Assembly: GCF_002288925.2 (NCBI RefSeq)
Contig: NW_022098001.1
Span: 4,860,163-4,924,162, forward strand
From: Delphinapterus leucas
Taxonomy: Eukaryota > Chordata > Mammalia > Artiodactyla > Monodontidae
DNA length: 64,000 nucleotides
Direction of reading: 5' to 3'
Positions 46,682-59,465 of this stretch are shown here, piece after piece (the stretch's first letter is position 1; each line of letters starts with the position of its first letter). The translations under genes were made by a program, and so were the position numbers. The notes below the pieces were generated by a model. It was not told the origin of the DNA and made no database searches. It worked only from the letters and a program-made list of their open reading frames with translations.

Positions 46682-47530
46682 GTATTGATTTGCATTTCTC
46701 TAATAATTAGTGATGTTGAGCCTCTTTTCATGTGTTTTTTGGCCATCTGCCTGTCTTCTTTGGAGAAATGTCTATTTATTGTAGGTCTTCCACCCTTTTA
46801 CACTGTTGGTGGGAATGTAAATTGATATGGCCACCATGGAGAACAGTATGGAGGTTCCTTAAAAAACTAAAAATAGAAATACCATATGACCCAGCAATCT
46901 CACTCCTGGGTGTATATCTGGAGAAAACCATGGTTCAAAAGGATATGTGCACCCCAGTGCTCATTACAGCACTATTTACAATAGCTGGGACATAGAAGCA
47001 ACTTAAATGTCCATCAGCAGAGGAATGGATAAAGATGTGGTACATATATACAATGGAATATTACTCAGCCATAAAAAGGAACGAAATCGTGCCATTTGCA
47101 GAGACATGGATGGACCTAAAGACTGTCATACAGAGTGAAGTAAGTCAGAAAGAGAAAAACAAATATCATATAATATCGCCTATATGTGGAATCTAGAAAA
47201 ATGATACAGGTAAACTTATTTGCAAAGCAGAAATAGAGACACAGATGTAGAGAACAAACGTATGGATACCAAGGGGGGATGGAGGGGATGGAGTGAATTG
47301 GGAGATTGGGATTGACAAACATACACTACCATGTATAAAATAGATAACTAATGAGAACCTACTGTATAGCACAGGGAACTCTACTCAATGCTCTATGGTG
47401 ACTTAAATGGGAAGGAAATCCAAAAAAGAGGGGATATATGTATACATATAGCTGATTCACTTTGCTGTACAGCAGAAACTAACACAACATTGCAAAGCAA
47501 CTATAATCCAATAAAAATTAATAAAAAAAG
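46682..47530 (+). mobile_element. 5'-inverted (twin-primed) L1
   Basis: The main part, about 46791-47530, is sense L1: ORF2 C-terminus ('tgatatggccaccatggaga'), 3' UTR and A-rich end. The first ~108 bp (46682-46790) are L1 in antisense ('gatttgcatttctctaataa' to 'ggagaaatgtctatttattg'). That segment normally lies just upstream of the sense part. About 100 bp are missing at the junction. This is the hallmark of twin priming during L1 integration. It is a younger L1 type than its neighbours, close to the copy at 52.8 kb. Confidence 0.9.
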
Positions 47531-47900
47531 AAAAAGTAAATGGGCAAAATATCTCTGTAAATGATGTAAACTTTTCATGAGCATCATGAAAGAAACCTTG
47601 AACAAATGAAGAATTCTTTTTTAGATTAGGAAGATCAATATTATGGAGCTAAAGATTCTCACTAAATTTATAAGTTTATGTAGAGTCTCTGAAAATCTTA
47701 ATGGATTTAAAATTTGAATGAGGCAAAAGTATTCCAAAATGTATATGATAGACTAAGTACTGTAGGGACATGTTCTATCTGTTATTAATATTTATTTTTA
47801 AACACTATTGAGAGAATGAATATATATATATATACACACACACACAATATACATATTATGCAAGAAAATATTTCAAAATGATAGAGGAAGTACAAGGGTT
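47531..47900 (+). mobile_element. Old L1 ORF2 fragment, sense
   Basis: 'gatcaatattatggagctaa', 'agattctcactaaatttata' and 'gaatgaggcaaaagtattcc' are decayed L1 ORF2. A short TA/CA simple repeat lies at about 47820-47847. Confidence 0.55.
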
Positions 47901-48129
47901 AAAATGGATTTGGGAAAATGCAGAAAAAAAAAGAGAAAAACTCTAAATGAATTAATGACTGACTTCTAGTTTAAAAGAAAACACTAAGAAAATTTTAAAA
48001 ATAGTTCAGTAATTTTAGGGTGAAGAAAAATCCTATAACAGAAAGGATATCAAAAGAGATTTGCAGATTTTTCTACTTAGATATTTTAAAATTTAGCTCA
48101 GTAAAATCACCATAATCAAAATTAAAAGT

Positions 48130-48870
48130 CAAGTAAAAATCATGTATCAGACAAAGTGTTAATATCCTATAATATATAAAGAATTCTTCATGAAAGGAAA
48201 GATAGGAAAGATGAACAGTCTAATAAAAAAATGGGCAAAGTACGTTAGAGGGCAACTTACACATGAAGAAATAATAGTCAATAAATATTAAAGAATAATC
48301 TCACTGAATCTAAGATGTATAATTTAAGATATCTTTAATCTATCTTATTGGTAAAGGTTTAAAATATTATTATATCTAGTGTTGTTAGAGTGTAGGGAAA
48401 TGGATATTTGTATATAGTACTGATAAAGGCAGGAATTGGTATTTATAAGAGACAGTGTGACTATATGCATAATTTTTTGCCAAACAATTCCATTTTCAGA
48501 GAAGAATATTACGGAAATAATTGGACAAGTGAGCAATACTCTATATAAGGATGTTCATCACAGCATTATTATATAATAGCAAAAAGATAAGAAACAACAT
48601 AAATATTCAACAATAGGGAAATTGTGAAATACACACAATAGAACATCATTTTCTCATTAAAAATTTTTAGAGGAATATATTGGTGAAAAGTAGCATGAAC
48701 TGTATAGTCCAATTTATTTTTAAAAATCATATGCATATATGCATTGAAAATTTTCAGAAAGCTAAGCAGCAAGATTTTTTTTAGCACCAGGATTTTAACA
48801 TAGTTATGTCTATATGGCAACATTTTGAGTGATACTTTCTTTATAATTTTCCATTTAATGTAAAGAGTAT
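48130..48870 (+). mobile_element. Old L1M 3' fragment, sense (first of two)
   Basis: 'aaaaatgggcaaagtacgtt', 'acttacacatgaagaaataa', 'gccaaacaattccattttca' and 'ggatgttcatcacagcatta' follow the order of L1M ORF2 C-terminus and 3' UTR. Confidence 0.7.
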
Positions 48871-48874
48871 TAGA

Positions 48875-49370
48875 AAATACAAATATCAACAAAAAATGTC
48901 TTCCATTTACTAAGCTGACAAAAGGTTTTTAAAACGTAAATTCAGTGTTGGTGGGAGAATGGGTAGGTATGCTCTCTCATGTGCTACTTGTGGAATTATA
49001 AATTGATAATTTTCAGAAAAGCAATTTTTCACATGTATCAAAAACAGTATTGAAATTAATAGTGACAAATTAGCAATTGTATTGATAGGAGATTGGTTAA
49101 ATAATGTAATAGCCACACAGTGGAATTCTATGCAGCCATTAAAAATCATGATGCATATTTATCCTTAGCAACATGGTAGAGTATTCACGGAACATGTGAG
49201 AAAAGTCATACATAAAAGAGTACATTTATGAAATCTAACTATTATTAAATAGATATCACTATCAAGTATGTGCTAATAATTATCTCTAGGTTGTGGACAC
49301 TGGTGGCTTTAGGTTTAATTTTTCATGATCATATTGTGAAAATGAAATATTTATGATAAAAAATAATTAC
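48875..49370 (+). mobile_element. Old L1M 3' fragment, sense (second of two)
   Basis: It restarts the same L1 region ('aagctgacaaaaggttttta', 'cagtgttggtgggagaatgg', 'cacacagtggaattctatgc', 'agccattaaaaatcatgatg') right after the previous copy ends. So two truncated L1M tails lie head-to-tail rather than one continuous element. Confidence 0.7.
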
Positions 49371-51755
49371 AGGTGAAGCTCTTGTTATCTCCGATTCCAA
49401 CTCTGTTCTACTAACAGCAATGGTCTTGAGTTCAGATTAACATTCAATTCACAAGATAGAACTGATTTCACCTGGCACTGTTTGGTAAGTGTTAGAAAAC
49501 AGAAAAGGAAAAAGTGCTGCATGCAAAGCAGAGCATAAAAAGGGGTCTGGTGACTTCCAGGCAGAGCTTCTAATGTCCTGGTCATTCAACAGTCTAGTTG
49601 TTTGTATTCAAAATAGACAAGGCTCATTGTGTGTGGATAATTAGGAAACACATGGGCTCTGGGGTGTCTCTGGATTTTACACCTAGCTGGCCATGTAGCT
49701 CCCTCAAAGGTACAGAACTAGCACTCACTCCCTAGTGTAGCTCCATCTTATCAATACTGGCCACTCGGTACTAAATAAACAGCTGGACAAAACGTACAGG
49801 TGTTTCTTCTGATACCTAACCCTTAAATAGATTCTCATTCATCTTGGATCCAATAAAGGTAAGCACCTGACAATTACTTGAGTTAATGTTTTAAGAGAGA
49901 GTCAAACCTCCTGTGTCCCTAAAGCTAGGGTAAAAGCCACAGCATCAACTGCCTGTCCTTTCCTTCTGATATGTCATTGAAGTCATTTGAAAAATCAGAT
50001 TTCACTCTTTCCCACATACTGCCCATTTCATGCATTTTAATATGTGATTAGATTCTGGAGCTGGTCTCATGTGGCCAGGATATTTTCATATTGCTCACTC
50101 TCCCAAGAAGACTGTTCCATCCTAGTCTGATTAGCATGAACATCTGGCTTAAATCTAACCTCCTCTAAACCCACCTCACCGAAATGATCACTTCTAACTC
50201 CATGTTCCCATCTGTCTCTGTTCCTACTTTATATTAGAGGCTAATTCATATTTTCATGCTAGCATCATCACACAACCTGGCAAACAGCTCCACCAATGTT
50301 TATTTTATAAATAATGAAAGACAGTAGAAAAAATAATTCCATAATACAAGCAATAATCACAGTAAATACTGATTTCAGAAAGATGTTGATGGTTTGTTAC
50401 ATTATTTCATAAACGTATACATATATGTGTTTTTATACTCCTCTTCCCTCTGTCCTAATTATGAGTTCTCAAAGAAATGCAGTAATTGTGAAAGATACAT
50501 TAGCTTTTAGGCCTTCAGCTTCACTTAAGCTAAGGGACATAATAAAAAATATAAAACAAAACAAACACACAATTGGCTTGTATTCTTAGGCTGTGGTTTT
50601 GCACATTTCATTACTTGGCCAATGTTTCTACTTTGACAGGAGTGAGGATTGCAAGATTAGGTCCAGAGAGAAAATATGTTTAGCTGAGGTCTGGAGAATC
50701 ACTTAATGAAGCAGACAGTGGAGGAATCAGAAAGATTTTGTATTGTTATTTGGTTGGCTTTCTTTTTTGCCTTTGGCAAACATTCTTGTAGTAATAATAG
50801 TAATGCCATGTCTCCAAAAGAAATTCATGATTATGGCTCACATTAGTTTGTATTAGCATCTGTAGAGGGCAGGTCCCTCCCTGCCGGTGCTCACACACTC
50901 ATAAGCACAGAAGCAGCTGAGAGAAACCTTCTCACTATTTGTTAGTTAGTGCTACTGCCTCTGGCAGGGTAGAAACAAGTTTCTCTCAGGGGAAATTGCT
51001 GATGTTACTATTTTAATTTGCAAACCACATTTCTCTGGATGATGATGAGATTGCAAATAACCTAGACAAAACAGACCCTAGTTTAACTAGCTGAAAAAAT
51101 ACAAGCAAGAATAGCGAATTAAAATATTTTTAGCCTTTCTCTCTAATGGTATAATTGAAAATCAACTCTTCCAAAAGCATCTTGCAAGGGTAATATCATA
51201 GATACAGGCACTGATTTAAAATAGCATCTATGGTGAGTCCCAATCCATCCACTCTATTGTTTAACCTAGTGCCACCCAAAACTGAAAGGTAAGTACAAAG
51301 GTGGATGATATTTAAGCATGATGAAGAAATATACATTTTAAGGAATACTCCAGTTATAACAGATGTTTCATATGATACGGCTCATTTATGGTGTCTACTG
51401 ACTGGAAGCTGTAAGAGTACTGAAATATTTTACTTTTAGAATAATAAACAGTTTATGCATGAATTTTATATGCACATTTTATACACATATTATGTATTTG
51501 TATTATATTCACAAAATGCATATTCTACCAAAACCAATTAAACCATAATATGAAATAGTCACATTTATGGGAATGAAAAGCATATCAAAAGACCATCAAG
51601 TCCATCTATCCAAACTTTACACTGAATAATATTTGAAATAATATAATTAGAAAATGTACCTAACAAAATAAGATACAATGCAATATGAAAGATTAGTTAT
51701 AGAAACAAAATGCTCCTGATTTAAGCTTTGAGTTACATAAATTTGTCCAACACAA
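49371..51755. other. Unique region of about 2.4 kb
   Basis: No mobile element confidently recognised. 50,110-50,290 is weakly L2-like. 50,860-51,060 has complex, balanced composition. No coding signal is visible. Confidence 0.4.
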
Positions 51756-51927
51756 CTACAGTAAGTCCCCTGCCTATGAATCTTTAAGTTGCGAACTGTC
51801 CAATCACGTAAGTTAGTTGTGTCTAGCGTACATTGTCACACGTGTGCCTCCTCTACAAGTGGTTGTGCTTTTTGCGTACTGTACTGTATAGAGTACAGTA
51901 GTACAGTATCTTTATTTCAAGCCCAGG

Positions 51928-52475
51928 ATGTCCAGAAGCAAGTGTAAAAGCAGCGGTGATGTAGCTGGTACTGCTAAGAAGCACCAAGCCATAACAATGG
52001 AAACAAAAGTGAAAATAATTGAGAGTGGAGTGGGGTGAAAAGATGGTAGACATAGCTCATTCTTATAACATGAATCATTCAACCATTGGCATGATTCTAA
52101 AGAACAAGGACAACATCATGGTACACGTGAAGTCTGCTGTGCCAATGATGTCGACAATAATGTTGAAGAAGTGTGGAAAAGTGATGGAGGAGATGGAGAA
52201 ACTTCTCAGTGTGTAGATGCAGGATCAGCATCAGCATCGAGTCCTGCTCAGCTTAATGCTGATTCGAGAGAAAATTAAAAGCCTTTATGAAGACTTGAAG
52301 AAGAAACACGGCAAAGAATCAGAGAGCACATCTTTTAATGCTAGCCATGGCTGGTTTAATTGGTTCAAGGCTAGAGCCAACCTTCACAATGTAAAAGTAA
52401 GTGGCGAGGCAGCGGGAATTTCCTGAAATGCTTTGAGAAATTATTGATGAAGGCACGTATTTACCAGAGCAGGTC
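51928..52475 (+). pseudogene. Tigger transposase, N-terminal part
   Basis: It begins with 'atgtccagaagcaagtgtaa' at 51928 (M-S-R-S-K-C-K-type start). A pipsqueak/CENP-B-like helix-turn-helix follows, recognisable in 'VDIAHSYNMNHSTIGMILKN', then the second DNA-binding domain ('SFNASHGWFNWFKARANLHN'). Frameshifts occur near 52030 and stops at about 52214 and 52424. The family's role is TIR recognition and cut-and-paste transposition. The sequence runs into an inverted copy of itself after 52475 and the DDE core does not follow. Confidence 0.9.
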
Positions 52476-52552
52476 CTGTCTCATCCACATTAAAAACCTA
52501 CTCAGGTAAATAAGCACCTTCATCAATAATTTCTCGAAGCGTTTCAGGAAGT
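52419..52552. repeat. Foldback (inverted duplication) within the Tigger transposase
   Basis: About 57 bp at 52419-52475 ('tttcctgaaatgctttgaga...') are repeated in inverse complement at 52495-52552 ('...tctcgaagcgtttcaggaag') with about 85-90% identity and a loop of about 19 nt. The loop read on the minus strand continues the transposase ('NVDET'). The right arm therefore comes from a second, inverted Tigger segment that reaches further into the gene than the left arm. Minus-strand similarity continues to at least about 52,590. Confidence 0.9.
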
Positions 52553-52674
52553 TCCCGGGCAGCTACAGTAACGGTGAGTGATGAATCAGGAACAACCTTG
52601 TGACAATTTTGGAAAGACTATAACATCTACAAGACCATAAAAAACATTGACTTTTCTTGAAGGGAGGTTACGGC

Positions 52675-52754
52675 GGTCACCGTGAATGCGGTTTGGAAGA
52701 AATTTTGCCTGCAGTTTGTTCATGATTTTCTTGGATTTAAGAAGGTGGAGGAGA
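52675..52754 (+). pseudogene. Tigger transposase, late-middle fragment before the L1
   Basis: The plus strand encodes 'NAVWKKFCLQFVHDFLGFKK' and one more residue pair, a recognisable Tigger segment downstream of the DDE domain. It is interrupted at 52755 by the L1 and resumes after 59,780. The roughly 150-200 residues with the catalytic acidic triad are missing between 52475 and here. Confidence 0.85.
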
Positions 52755-54666
52755 GGACCTTCAAGATAGAGGAGGAGTAAGAAGTGGAGATCACCTTCCT
52801 CCCCACAGATACATCAGAAATACATCTACACGTGGAACAACTCCTACAGAACACCTACTGAACACTGGCAGAAGACCTCAGACCTCCCAAAAGGCAAGAG
52901 ACTCCCCACATTCTGGGGTAGGGCAAAAGAAAAAAGAAAAAACAGAGACAAAAGGATAGGGACGGGACCTGCACCAGTGGGAGGGAGCTGTGAAGGAGGA
53001 AAGGTTTCCACACACTAGGAAGCCCCTTCGCAGGCAGAGACTGCGGGTGGCAGAGGGGGAAGCTTTGGAGCCGTGGAGGAGAGCGCAGCAACAGGGGTGC
53101 GGCGGACAAAGCGGAGAGATTCCCGCACAGAGGATCGGTGCCAACTGGCACTCACCAGCCCGAGAGGCTTGTCTGCTCACCCGCCGGGGTGGGCGGGGGC
53201 TGGGAGCTGAGGGTCGGGCTTTGGTCCGAGTGCAGGGAGAAGACTGGGGTTGGCGGCGTGAACACAGCCTGAAGGGAGCTAGTGCCCCACAGCTAGCCGG
53301 GAGGGAGTCGGGGAAAAAGTCTGGACCCGCCTAAGAGGCAAGAGACCATTGTTTCCGGGTGTGCGAGGACAAGTGATTCAGAGCACTGCCTAAACGAGCT
53401 CCAGAGACGGGCGCGAGCTGCGGCTATCAGTGTGGACCCCAGAGATGGGCATGAAATGCTAAGGCTTCTGCTACAGCCACCAAGAAGCCTGTGTGCAAGC
53501 ACAGATCACTATCCACACCTCCCCTCCTGGGAGCCTGTGCAGCCCACCACTGCCAGAGTCCCGTGATCCAGGGATAACTTCCCCGGGAGAACACACAGCA
53601 TGCCTCAGGCTGTTGCAATGTCTCGCTGGCCTCAGCTGCCTCAGGCTCGCCCTGCATTACGTACCCCTCCCTCCCCCAGGCCTGAGTGAGCCAGAGCCCA
53701 CTAATCAGCCACTCCTTTAACGCCATCCTGTCTGGGAGAAGACAAGATGCCAGGGGGCAACCTATATGCAGAGGGAAGCAATATCCAAACCTGAACACCA
53801 AGAGCTGTGCGAACAAAGAAAAGAAAGGGAAAGTTCTCTGTGCAGCCTCAGGAGCAGTGGAATAAATCTCCACCATCAACTTGAGGTACCCTCCATCTGT
53901 GAAATACCTGAATAGACAACAAATCATCACAAAATTGAGGCAGTGGACTTTGGGAGGAACTGTAGACTTGAGGTTTGCTGTATGCAACTGACAAGATTCT
54001 GATTTATATGTTTATCTTAGTTTTTAGCGCTTGTTATCATTGGTGGATTTGTTTATTGGTTTGGTTGCTCTCCTTATTTTCTTTTAATTTTTTTTACTTT
54101 AATAATATTTAAAAAAAATTTTTAATTTCAACAACTTTATTTTATTTATTTGTTCCCTTTGCTTCTGAACCGTGTGAGTGACAGGGTCTTGGTGCTCCAG
54201 GCGGCTGTCAGGCCTGAGCCTTGGTAGTGAGAGAGCCAATTTCAGGACATTGGACCACCAGAGACTTCCTGGCCCACGTACTACCAACTGGTGAGGGCTC
54301 TCCCAGAGAGCTCCATCTCAATGCTAAGACCCAGCTCCAATCAATGACTAGCAAGCTCCAATGCTGGACGCCCCGTGCCAAACCACTAACAACCCCAAGG
54401 ATCACAACCCCACTCATTAGCAGAAAGTATGCCTAAAATCCTAATAAATTCACAGACACCCCAAAACACACCACCAGACTCGGTCCTGCCCACCAGAAAC
54501 ACAAGATCCAGCCTCATCCACCAGAACACAGGTACCAGTCCCCTCCACCAGGAAGCCTACACAACTCACTGAACCAAACTTAGCCACTGGGGGCAGACAA
54601 CAAAAACAAGAACTACTAACCTGCAGCCTGTGAAAAGGAGACCCCAAACACAGTAAGATAAGCAAA
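52755..54666 (+). promoter_or_regulatory. L1 5' UTR with degraded YY1 site
   Basis: About 1.9 kb from the L1 start to the ORF1 ATG. The first bases include 'caagatagaggagg' (52762), a mutated form of the YY1 element CAAGATGGCGG that positions L1 transcription. The 52,960-53,720 part is the most GC-rich DNA in the window. A T-rich patch lies at 54,000-54,150. Long ORFs here (for example the 186-residue minus-strand frame 53427-53987) reflect GC content, not genes. Confidence 0.85.
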
Positions 54667-55547
54667 ATGAGAAGACAGAGAAATACACAGCAGATGAAGG
54701 ACCAAGGTAAAAACTCAACAGACCAAACAAATGAAGAAGAAATAGGCAGTCTACCTAAAAAAGAATTCAGAATAATGATCGTAAAGATGATCCAAAATCT
54801 TGAAAACAGAATGGAGAAAATACAAGAAACGTTTAACAAGGACCTAGAAGAACTAAAAAGCAAACAATGATGAACAACACAATAAATGAAATTAAAAATT
54901 CTCTAAAAGGAATCAATAGCAGAATAACTGAGGCAGAAGAACGGATAAGGGAACTGGAAGATAAAAGAGTGGAAATAACTACCACAGAGCAGAATAAAGA
55001 AAAAAGAATGAAAAGAATTGAGGACAGTCTCAGAGACCTCTGGGACAACATTAAATGCACCAACATTTGAATTATAGGGTTCCCAGAAGAAGAGAAAAAG
55101 TAAAGGACTGAGAAAATTTTTGAAGAGATTATAGTTGACAACTTCCCTAATATGGGTAAGAAAATAGTCAAGTCCAGGAAGCACAGAGAGTCCCATTCAG
55201 GATAAATCCAAGGAGAAACATGCCAAGACACATATTAATCAAACTATCAAAAATTAAATACAAAGAAAAAATATTAAAAGCAGCAAGGGACAAGCAACAT
55301 ATAACATACAAGGGAATCCCCACAAGGTTAACAGCTGATCTTTCACCAGAAGCTCTGCAAGCGAGAAGAGTAGCAGGACATATTTAAAGTGATAAAAGGG
55401 AAAAACCTACAACCAAGATTACTCTATCCACCAAGGATCTCATTCACATTCGATGGAGAAATTAAAACCTTTACACACAAGCAAAAGGTAAGACGAATCA
55501 GCCCCACCAAATCAGCTTTACAACAAATGCTAAAGGAATGTCTCTAG
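54667..55547 (+). pseudogene. L1 ORF1 (RNA-binding protein), broken
   Basis: ORF1p is the L1 RNA chaperone with a coiled coil, an RRM and a C-terminal domain. The start 'MRRQRNTQQMKDQGKNSTDQ' at 54667 is followed by a coiled-coil-type stretch. A 4-base loss near 54,866 causes the first stop. The next frame (54867-55070) covers 'NEIKNSLKGINSRITEAEER' and ends where an Arg codon became TGA at about 55068. The rest of the RRM and C-terminal domain is recognisable to a TAG at 55545-55547 but frameshifted. Confidence 0.9.
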
Positions 55548-55604
55548 GCAGGAAACACAAGAGAGGAAAAGACCTACTATAACAAACCCAAAACAATTAA
55601 GAAA

Positions 55605-58600
55605 ATGATAATAGGAAGATACATATTGATAATTACCTTAAATGTAAATGAATTGAATGCTCCAACCAAAAGATATAGAATGGTTGAATGGACACAAAAA
55701 CAAGATCCGTATATATGCTGTCTACAAGAGACCCACTTCAGACCTTGGGACACATATAGACTGAAAGTCAGGGGATGGAAAAAGATATTCCATGCAAATG
55801 GAAATCAAAAGAAAGTTGGAGTAGCAATTCTCATATCAGACAAAATAGACTTTAAAAGAAAGACTATTACAAGAGACAAGGAAGGACACTACCTAATGAT
55901 CAAGGGATCAATCCAAGAAGAAGACATAACAATTGTAAATATATATACACCCAACATAGGAGCACCTCAATTCATAAGGCAAATGCTAACAGCCATAACA
56001 GGGGAAATTGACAGTAACACAAAACAGTAGGGGACTTTTAACACCTCACTTTCACCAATGGACAAATCATCCAAAATGAAAATAAATAAGGAAACACAAG
56101 CTTTAAGTGACACATTAAACAGGTTGGATTTAATTGATATTTATAGGACATTCCATCCAAAAAAAAACGGAATACACTTTCTTCTCAAGTGCTCATGGAA
56201 CATTCTCCAGGATAGATCATATCTTGGGTTACAAATCAAACCTTGGTAAATTTAAGAAAATTGAAATCATATCAAGTATCTTTTCTGACCACGATGCTGT
56301 GAAACAAGGTATTACAGGAAAAAACCTTAAAAAAAACAAACACATGGATCCTAAACAATACACTACTGAATAACCAAGAGATCACTGAAGAAATCAAAGA
56401 GGAAATCAAAAAATACCTAAAAACAAATGACGATGAAAACACCATGACCGAAAACCTATGGGATGCAGCAAAAGCAGTTCTAAGAGGGAAGTTTATAGGA
56501 ATACAATCCTACCTCAAGAAATAAGAGAAATGTCAAACAACCTAGCCTTACACCTCAAGCAATTAGAGAAAGAAGAACAAAAAAAACCCCAAACTTAGCA
56601 GAAGGAAAGAAATCTTAAAGATCAGATCAGAAATAAATGAAATAGAAATGAAGGAAATGATAGCAAAGATCAATAGAACTAAAAGCTGGTTCTTTGAGAA
56701 GATAAATAAAATTGATAAACCATTAGCCAGATTCATTAAGAAAAAGGGAAAAGACTCAAATCACAGAATTAGAAGTGAAAAAGGAGAAGTAACAACTGAC
56801 ACTGCATAAATACAAAGGATCATGAGAGATTACTATAAGCAATTATATGCCAATAAAATGGACAACCTGGAAGAAATGGACAAATTCTTAGAAGAGTACA
56901 ACCTTCTGAGACTGAACCAGGAAGAAATAGAAAATATAAACAGACCAATCACAAGCACTGGAATTGAAACTGTGATTAAAAATCTTCCAACAAACAAAAG
57001 CTCAATACTAGATAGCTTCACAGGCAAATTCTACCAACCATTTAGAGAAGAGCTAACACCTATCCATCTCAAACTCTTCCAAAATATAGCAGAGGGGAGA
57101 ACACTCCCAAACTCATTCTATGAGGCCACCATCACCCTGATACCAAAACCAGACAAAGATCTCACAAAGAAAGAAAACTACAGGCCAATATCACTGATGA
57201 ACATAGATGCAAAAATCCTCAACAAAATACTAGCAAACAGAATCCAACAGCACATTAAAAGGATCATGCACCATGATCAAGTGGGGTTTATCCCAGGAAT
57301 GCAAGCATTCTTTAATATATGCAAATCAATCAATGTGATACACCAGATTAACAAATTGAAGGAGGAAAACCATATGATAATCTCAATACATGCAGAAAAA
57401 GCTTTCAACAAAATTCAACACCCATTTATGATAAAAACTCTCCAGAAAGTAGGCATAGAGCGAGCTTACCTCAACATAATGAAGGCCGTATGTGACAAAC
57501 CCACAACCAACATTGTTCTCAATGGTGAAAAACTGAAACAATTTTCCCTAAGATAAGGAATAAGACAAGGTTGTCCACTCTCACCACTATTACTCAACAT
57601 AGTTTTGGAAGTTTTAGCCACAGCAATCAGAGAAGAAAAAGAAATAAAAGGAATCCAAATCAGAAAAGAAGAAGTAAAATTTTCACTGTTTGCTGATGAC
57701 ATGATACTATACATAGAGAATCCTAAAGAGGCTACCAGAAAACTATTAGAGCTAATCAATGAATTTGGTAAAGTAGCAGGATACAAAATTAATGCACAGA
57801 AATCTCTTGTATTCCTATACACTAATGATGAAAAATCTGAAAGAGTAATTAAGGAAACACTCCCACTTACCACTGCAACAAAAAGAATAAAATACTTAGG
57901 ATTAAGCCTACCTAAGGAGACAAAAGACCTGTATGCAGAAAAGTATAAGACACTGCTGAGAGAAATGAAAGATGATACAAGCAGTTGCAGAGATGTATAA
58001 CACATTCTTGGATTGGAAGAATCAGCACTGTGAAAATGACTCTACTACCCAAAGCAATCTACAGATTCAGTGCAATCCTTAACAAACTACCAATCACATT
58101 TTTCACAGAACTAGAACAAAAAATTTCACAACTTGTATGGAAACACAAAAGACCCCGAATAGCCAAAGCAACCTTGAGAAAGAAAAACAGAGCTGGAGGA
58201 ATCAGGGGCCCTGACTTCAGACTACAGTAAAAAGCTACAGATATCAAGACAGTATGGTACTGGCACAAAAACAGAAATATAGATCAATGGAACAGGATAG
58301 AAAGCTCAGAGATAAACCCACGCATATATGGTCACCTTATCTTTGATAAAGGAGGCAAGAATATACAATGGAGAAAAGACAGCCTCTTCAATAAGTGGTG
58401 CTGGGAAAATTGGATAGCTACATGTAAAAGAATGAAATTAGAACACTCCCTCACACCATACACAAAAATAAACTCAAAATGGATTAAAGACCTAAATGTA
58501 AGATCAGGCAGTATAAAACTCTTAGAGGAAAACATAGGCAGAACACTGTGTGACATAAATCACAGCAAGATCCTTTTTGACCCACCTCCTAGGGAAATGG

Positions 58601-59465
58601 AAATAAAAACACAAATAAACAAATGGGACCTAATGAAACTTAAAAGCTTTTGCACAGCAAAGGAAACCATAAACAAGACGAAAAGACAACCCTCAGAATG
58701 GGAGAAAATATTTGCAAATGAAGCAACTGACAGAGGATTTATCTCGAAAATATACAAGCAGCTCATGCAGCTCAATATCAAAAAAACAAACAACCCAATC
58801 CCAAAATGGGCAGAAGACCTAAATAGACATTTATCCAGTGAAGAGATTGTCAACAAACACATGAAAGGATGCTAAACATCACTAATCCTTAGAGAAATGC
58901 AAATCAAAACTACAATGAGGTATCACCTCACACTGGTCCGAATGGCCATCATCAAAAAATCTACAAACAATAAAGGCTGGAGAGAGTGTGGAGAAAAGGG
59001 AATCCTCTTGCACTGTTGGTGGGAATGTAAATTGATACAGTCACTATGGAGAACAGTATGGGGGTTCCTTAAAAAACTAAAAGTAGAACTACCATACGAC
59101 CCAGCAATCCCACTACTGGGCATATACCCTGAGAAAACCATAATTCAAAAAGAATCATGTACCACAATGTTCATTGCAGCACTATTTACAATAGCCAGGA
59201 CGTGGAAGCAACCTAAGTGTCCATCGACAGATGACTGGATAAAGAAGATGTGGCACATAGATACAATGGAATATTACTCAGTCATAAAAATAGAAATGAA
59301 ATTGACTTATTTGTAGTGAGGTGGATGGACCTAGAGTCTGTCATACAGAGTGATGTAAGTCAGAAAGAAAAACACATACCATATGCTAACATATATATGG
59401 AATCTAAAAAAAGAAATGGTTTTGAAGAAGCTAGGGGCAGGACAGGAATAAAGATGCAGACATAG
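55605..59465 (+). pseudogene. L1 ORF2 (endonuclease-reverse transcriptase), broken
   Basis: ORF2p nicks target DNA and reverse-transcribes RNA at the nick. The apurinic-type endonuclease domain occupies about 55605-56330, with 'LQETHF' at 55722-55739 and 'SDHD' at 56285-56296 retained. The RT domain spans about 56822-57900, with the catalytic 'FADDM' intact at 57689-57703. The upstream RT motif has Asp replaced in 'HAEKAFN', which would impair activity. The C-terminal region runs to about 59465. At least seven disruptions are seen: a stop near 56028, a poly-A frameshift near 56160, breaks between 56370 and 56822, a stop near 57553, and frameshifts near 57960, 58228, 58873 and 59300. Confidence 0.94.

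Noticed and set aside
53427..53987. 186-residue minus-strand ORF
   Set aside because: It lies antisense in the GC-rich L1 5' UTR and shows no recognisable domain.
57466..58005. 179-residue minus-strand ORF
   Set aside because: It is the antisense shadow of L1 ORF2.
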